Part shown: positions 38,994 through 41,546 of the stretch, piece by piece
Layout of the letters: every line of letters starts with the position of its first letter
Numbering within the stretch: position 1 is the stretch's first letter
IMG/VR virus record: IMGVR_UViG_3300020156_000453
Coordinates: 1-41,546 of that record
DNA from: a virus
Strand: one strand, 5' to 3'
Length of the DNA stretch: 41,546 nt
The notes under the pieces: generated by a model
The model's input: the letters and a program-made list of their open reading frames with translations, nothing else
Told to the model about the DNA's origin: nothing
Databases searched by the model: none
Position numbers and translations under genes: made by a program

Positions 38994-39658
38994 TGGGCGC
39001 TGGCCTGCGTGTGATTTCCCAGGATGGCAGCAATGCCTTCCAGATCGATGACAACTACCAGAACTTGTTCCTGCGGCACAAAGGCACCATTGCCACGACC
39101 CTGGTGTCCAACCCGACGTACAACACCACGTACACCGTGGCGGTGACGGTGAGTGGCTGCAGAGGGGTCCCCATGATCGCCTCGCGCTGCGGCGTTCCGT
39201 GCCACAGTTACGCGGGGCCAACAGGCACGCCTGGCGAGTACCTTATCTCGTTCATCGTCATGGGTCCGCTCGGTACGGTCATCGACTACTACGTGTTTGA
39301 TGTGCTCGGAACCGACGAGGGCAGCAACTTCGGCATCAAGGTGTGGAACGCCGCTGGTCAGCTGCAGTTCGATGCTGGCAAGAAGCCGATGCGCGTCGTG
39401 GACTATTTCGCAGACCAAGAAACCGGGCCGCGAACGTACCCCAGCGGGCGGACCTATGCGGTTGCACTGGCGGGCGGTGGCGGGTCCAACTCGCTCTCTG
39501 GCGGCGGCGGCGCGGGATACGTCATCCTCACCTCCGGCGCCGTTGTCGCGGGTAACGTCGTGCAAGCGACGTTCTTCCAGATTCTAGGCGGCTCGGGCGG
39601 CGGGACCAACATGCGTCAGACCTTCTTTGCGTTGGTGCTTGACGTGACCAACTACTGA
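38993..39658 (+). CDS. Fibre-like protein with glycine-rich end (221 aa)
   Basis: Start ATG 38993 overlaps the upstream stop; GTG at 38990 is the alternative. Contains the same KVW-x-AAG module as the preceding gene near residue 118, and a Gly-rich segment (LAGGGGSNSLSGGGGAGYVI) as in adhesive fibre tips. Three N-terminal Cys (SGCRG, SRCGVPCHS) are unusual. Last structural gene; its stop overlaps the opposed lipoprotein gene. Confidence 0.75.
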   Translation: MGAGLRVISQDGSNAFQIDDNYQNLFLRHKGTIATTLVSNPTYNTTYTVAVTVSGCRGVPMIASRCGVPCHSYAGPTGTPGEYLISFIVMGPLGTVIDYYVFDVLGTDEGSNFGIKVWNAAGQLQFDAGKKPMRVVDYFADQETGPRTYPSGRTYAVALAGGGGSNSLSGGGGAGYVILTSGAVVAGNVVQATFFQILGGSGGGTNMRQTFFALVLDVTNY

Positions 39659-39936
39659 TCGAGGCATGTGGCCAGCTCGTGATCCAGAGGACCGCGGGTG
39701 GTCACAACCGAACCGGTGCCGCTCGGGCGTATGGCCATTCCAACAGGCTTCTCAGGCCAGCCGCCTTGGACACCGACGCCGCCGTAGTACCGCGGCGTGA
39801 ACACTTCCGCGACGCACGCGCTGACCTCAGCGGCCGGCCGCGCGCTCTGGTAGCTGTGGATGGCCTGGCTGGGCGACCGGGTGGTCACGCAGGCGGTGAG
39901 GGAAGCGGTGAGGGCGATGGCGACTATGATGCGCAT
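39652..39936 (-). CDS. Small opposed lipoprotein (94 aa)
   Basis: A lipoprotein with signal peptide MRIIVAIALTASLTACVTT (lipobox LTAC, Cys 16) and AGGAGAG before the ATG. The mature part is short with two more Cys residues and a glycine-rich patch (YYGGVGVQGGWPEKPVG). It points left against the tail genes, so it needs its own promoter, and could be expressed in the lysogen. Position after the tail genes is where lambdoid phages keep exclusion or conversion genes such as cor, but sequence similarity is not evident. Confidence 0.75.
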   Translation of the reverse strand: MRIIVAIALTASLTACVTTRSPSQAIHSYQSARPAAEVSACVAEVFTPRYYGGVGVQGGWPEKPVGMAIRPSGTGSVVTTRGPLDHELATCLDQ

Positions 39937-40106
39937 GGTCTCTCCTGATGGCTGTGTGATTCGTCAGGGAGGTTGCCCCTGCGCGAAGGCGACTTGCGCG
40001 CAAGAATTGAGGCGCGCCAAGGTAGGTTGACGACCACGCCGCGGGAGGAAAACGTTCGTTTGAACCAGTCGCGGCACATGAGATCGGCGAACCGGAACAT
40101 GCGCCG
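39937..40106. other. Intergenic region with divergent outputs
   Basis: 170 bp between the leftward lipoprotein gene and the rightward 63-aa gene. It contains the palindrome TTGCGCGCAA and one TTGACG box, but no convincing -10 partner, and no copy of the 16-bp operator. No gene is supported here. Confidence 0.4.
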
Positions 40107-40298
40107 GTGACGATCAATTACCGGAAGGCCCGCTGGGCCGCGCAGCGGGCGGAAGCCTTGGAGCGGCAAGCCGCATCACTTGACGACTTCACGGGGGAAT
40201 GGCGGGCGCGCCAGCGTCGCCGACAGACACAGGACCGGCTCAGGACCGAGGCTGCACGCTTCAGGCAGCTGGCGGCGCGGTTCTGTGCTGCGGCATGA
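40107..40298 (+). CDS. Small basic helical protein (63 aa)
   Basis: GTG start at 40107. Product is almost entirely Arg/Ala/Gln-rich helix (YRKARWAAQRAEALERQAAS, WRARQRRRQTQDRLRTEAAR). Could be a DNA-binding or structural peptide. No good ribosome binding site was found, so it is a moderate call. Confidence 0.5.
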   Translation: MTINYRKARWAAQRAEALERQAASLDDFTGEWRARQRRRQTQDRLRTEAARFRQLAARFCAAA

Positions 40299-40362
40299 CG
40301 CCCGGATCGCCCGCTCACAGCGGTGGTGATAGCCTTTCGGCCCGTCTCCGGAGGCCCGTCTG

Positions 40363-40605
40363 ATGCCCGTTTCTCGTGCCGAATTGAGCGCCCAGTTGGC
40401 CGAGCTGGATCGGTCGGTTGAGGACCTGCGCGCCGACTACACCGACGAGGGCGACGTTGTGGAGGCGGTCGCCTCGCAGGGCGATGACATTGCCGCCCAG
40501 GCGGGGCCCGACCGCTGCTGGGTCGAGGACCAGGTCGAAGAGATCCTGCGCCGCCACGGGCTGCTGCTCGAAGGTGCCGGAGCGCCCGGTGAGCTGGAGG
40601 GCTGA
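40363..40605 (+). CDS. Small acidic protein (80 aa)
   Basis: Start ATG at 40363 after GGAGG at 8 bp. Acidic, helical (AELSAQLAELDRSVEDLRAD, WVEDQVEEILRRHGLLLEG). It ends 2 bp before the SRAP gene start, so the two are likely co-transcribed. Function unknown. Confidence 0.7.
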   Translation: MPVSRAELSAQLAELDRSVEDLRADYTDEGDVVEAVASQGDDIAAQAGPDRCWVEDQVEEILRRHGLLLEGAGAPGELEG

Positions 40606-40607
40606 CC

Positions 40608-41546
40608 GTGTGCTACTCCGCCCAGGTCAAGGCCGACTACCGCAAGCTGGTGCGCACCTACGGCGCCATCATGTCGCTGGACGACTTCGCCAAGCTCTAC
40701 TTCCACGACCCCGGCAAGGCCCGGCCGAAGACGCCGAAGGCCATGGACGATGGCTTCCTGCTCTCGGATGAGCCGGCCGTCGCCGGCATCGCCGCGGAGG
40801 TTCGCCAGTGGAACCAGGACGAGGCCAGCCGCTGGGAGGCGGAGCTGTTCGCCCAGAAGACCCGCCTGAACGCCGCCGAGCGCTCGCTGCAGGCCAAGGC
40901 CACGAAGAAGGCCGAGAACGACGTGCGCGTGGCCACCAACAAGATCGAGCGCGCCAGCCTCAAGCTGGCCGACCTGCGCCGCGCAGAGCCGCAGGACCGC
41001 GACAGCCGGATTTTCCCGGGCATGTACGCGCCGGTGATCGTGTGGGAAGGCGGGAAGCGGGTCATCAAGCCCATGCGCTACCAGTGCAGGCTGTGCGGCA
41101 AGCCGGCCTCCTACGACAAGACCTACTCCGGCACCTACAACGCCCGCCGGGACAGCCTGGAGAGCTACTGGCGCGAAGCCTTCGGCCGCAACCACGGCAT
41201 CCTGGTGGTGGACACCTTCTACGAGAACGTGGAGGGGCCGGACGGCAAGAACCAGGTGCTGCAGTTCACGCCGCGGGACCGCGAGCCCATGCTGGTCGCC
41301 TGTCTGTGGTCAGCCTGGAGCGACCCGAAGGGCCAGGAGCCAGACCTGCTGAGCTTCGCGGCCATCACCGACGAGCCGGAGCCCGAGGTCGCCGCGGCCG
41401 GCCATGACCGGACGATCATCAACATCAAGCCCGAGCACATCGACGCCTGGCTCAACCCAGAGCCGGGCAACCTGGCCGCCCTGTACGCGATCTTCGACGA
41501 CAAGCGGCACCCGTTCTACGAACACCGGTTGGAAAAGGCTGCTTGA
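40608..41546 (+). CDS. SRAP (YedK/HMCES) family DNA-protein crosslink peptidase
   Basis: Protein of 312 aa that would covalently trap abasic sites in single-stranded DNA through Cys2. GTG start at 40608 gives M-C2-YSAQVKADY, the invariant Cys2 becoming N-terminal after Met removal. The other active-site residues appear in YNARRDSLESYW (Asn), VVDTFYENVEG (Glu) and the AAGHDRTII segment (His). A helical insert (residues ~65-125) and a CRLCGKPASYDKTYSGT segment make it longer than YedK (about 220 aa). It may protect phage DNA during replication or repair. It is the last gene, ending at the window edge. Confidence 0.9.
   Translation: MCYSAQVKADYRKLVRTYGAIMSLDDFAKLYFHDPGKARPKTPKAMDDGFLLSDEPAVAGIAAEVRQWNQDEASRWEAELFAQKTRLNAAERSLQAKATKKAENDVRVATNKIERASLKLADLRRAEPQDRDSRIFPGMYAPVIVWEGGKRVIKPMRYQCRLCGKPASYDKTYSGTYNARRDSLESYWREAFGRNHGILVVDTFYENVEGPDGKNQVLQFTPRDREPMLVACLWSAWSDPKGQEPDLLSFAAITDEPEPEVAAAGHDRTIINIKPEHIDAWLNPEPGNLAALYAIFDDKRHPFYEHRLEKAA

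Noticed and set aside
1-41546. CRISPR arrays, tRNA genes, insertion sequences, retron or reverse transcriptase genes
   Set aside because: None were found on reading both strands: no regular spacer repeats, no cloverleaf with CCA-like end, no transposase or RT motifs.

Overview
The window is an almost complete lambdoid siphovirus prophage (or temperate phage genome) with a restriction-modification pair attached to its left edge. Base composition is high in G+C. Gene order follows phage lambda (int-xis, leftward early operon, repressor/Cro switch, CII, replication, Q, R/Rz/Rz1 lysis), but packaging and head genes are of the HK97 type and the tail genes are again lambda-like (V, G/GT, H, M, L, K, I, J). 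The style of the small overlapping genes fits a gammaproteobacterial host, most likely Xanthomonadaceae (Stenotrophomonas, Lysobacter or Pseudoxanthomonas); that is an inference, because no host marker gene lies in the window. No tRNA, rRNA, CRISPR array or insertion sequence was seen.

Layout. (1) 1-2865: a C5-cytosine methyltransferase lacking its N-terminal SAM motif at the window edge, then a 662-aa protein joining a GHKL ATPase to a PD-(D/E)xK nuclease motif. Together they resemble the HgiDII/BbrUII type of restriction system. These genes look less G+C-rich than the phage. (2) 2858-9097, leftward: integrase, excisionase, a phage C5 methyltransferase and about a dozen small unknown genes, nearly all coupled by 1-4 bp overlaps. 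One 205-aa membrane protein gene lies in the opposite orientation inside this operon. (3) 9098-10831, the switch: two clusters of one 16-bp palindromic operator (2 copies at OL, 3 at OR, always 24 bp apart) flank a lipoprotein gene, a small gene, an XRE repressor and Cro. (4) 10833-17953, rightward early: CII, an O-like replication protein that carries two sets of 10-bp-spaced GTCACG iterons, DnaB helicase, a PD-(D/E)xK protein, a Ref-like nuclease, RusA and a Q-like antiterminator. (5) 17954-19952: a membrane protein gene, a late-leader terminator, lambda R-like endolysin, a membrane coiled-coil protein, and Rz with Rz1 embedded in it. (6) 19952-27866: HNH nuclease, terminase, portal, ClpP-like protease, capsid and connectors. 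(7) 27928-39658: tail tube, G/GT frameshift pair, tape measure, M, a fibre and accessory-gene insertion, L, K, I, J and two small fibre-like genes. (8) 39652-41546: an opposed lipoprotein gene, two small genes and a SRAP/YedK-family protein.

How it works together. In the lysogen the repressor would hold PL and PR through shared operators. Three opposed or isolated genes (205-aa membrane protein, 154-aa lipoprotein, 94-aa lipoprotein) are placed so that they could be expressed in the lysogen. On induction PL would give Xis, Int, methyltransferase and small early proteins. PR would give Cro, CII and the replisome loader, which probably acts on an origin inside its own gene. Q would then read through the terminator at 18574-18602 into the lysis, head and tail genes. 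The attachment core was not found: the left R-M operon and int converge with overlapping stop codons, so whether the R-M pair belongs to the phage or to the host remains open.
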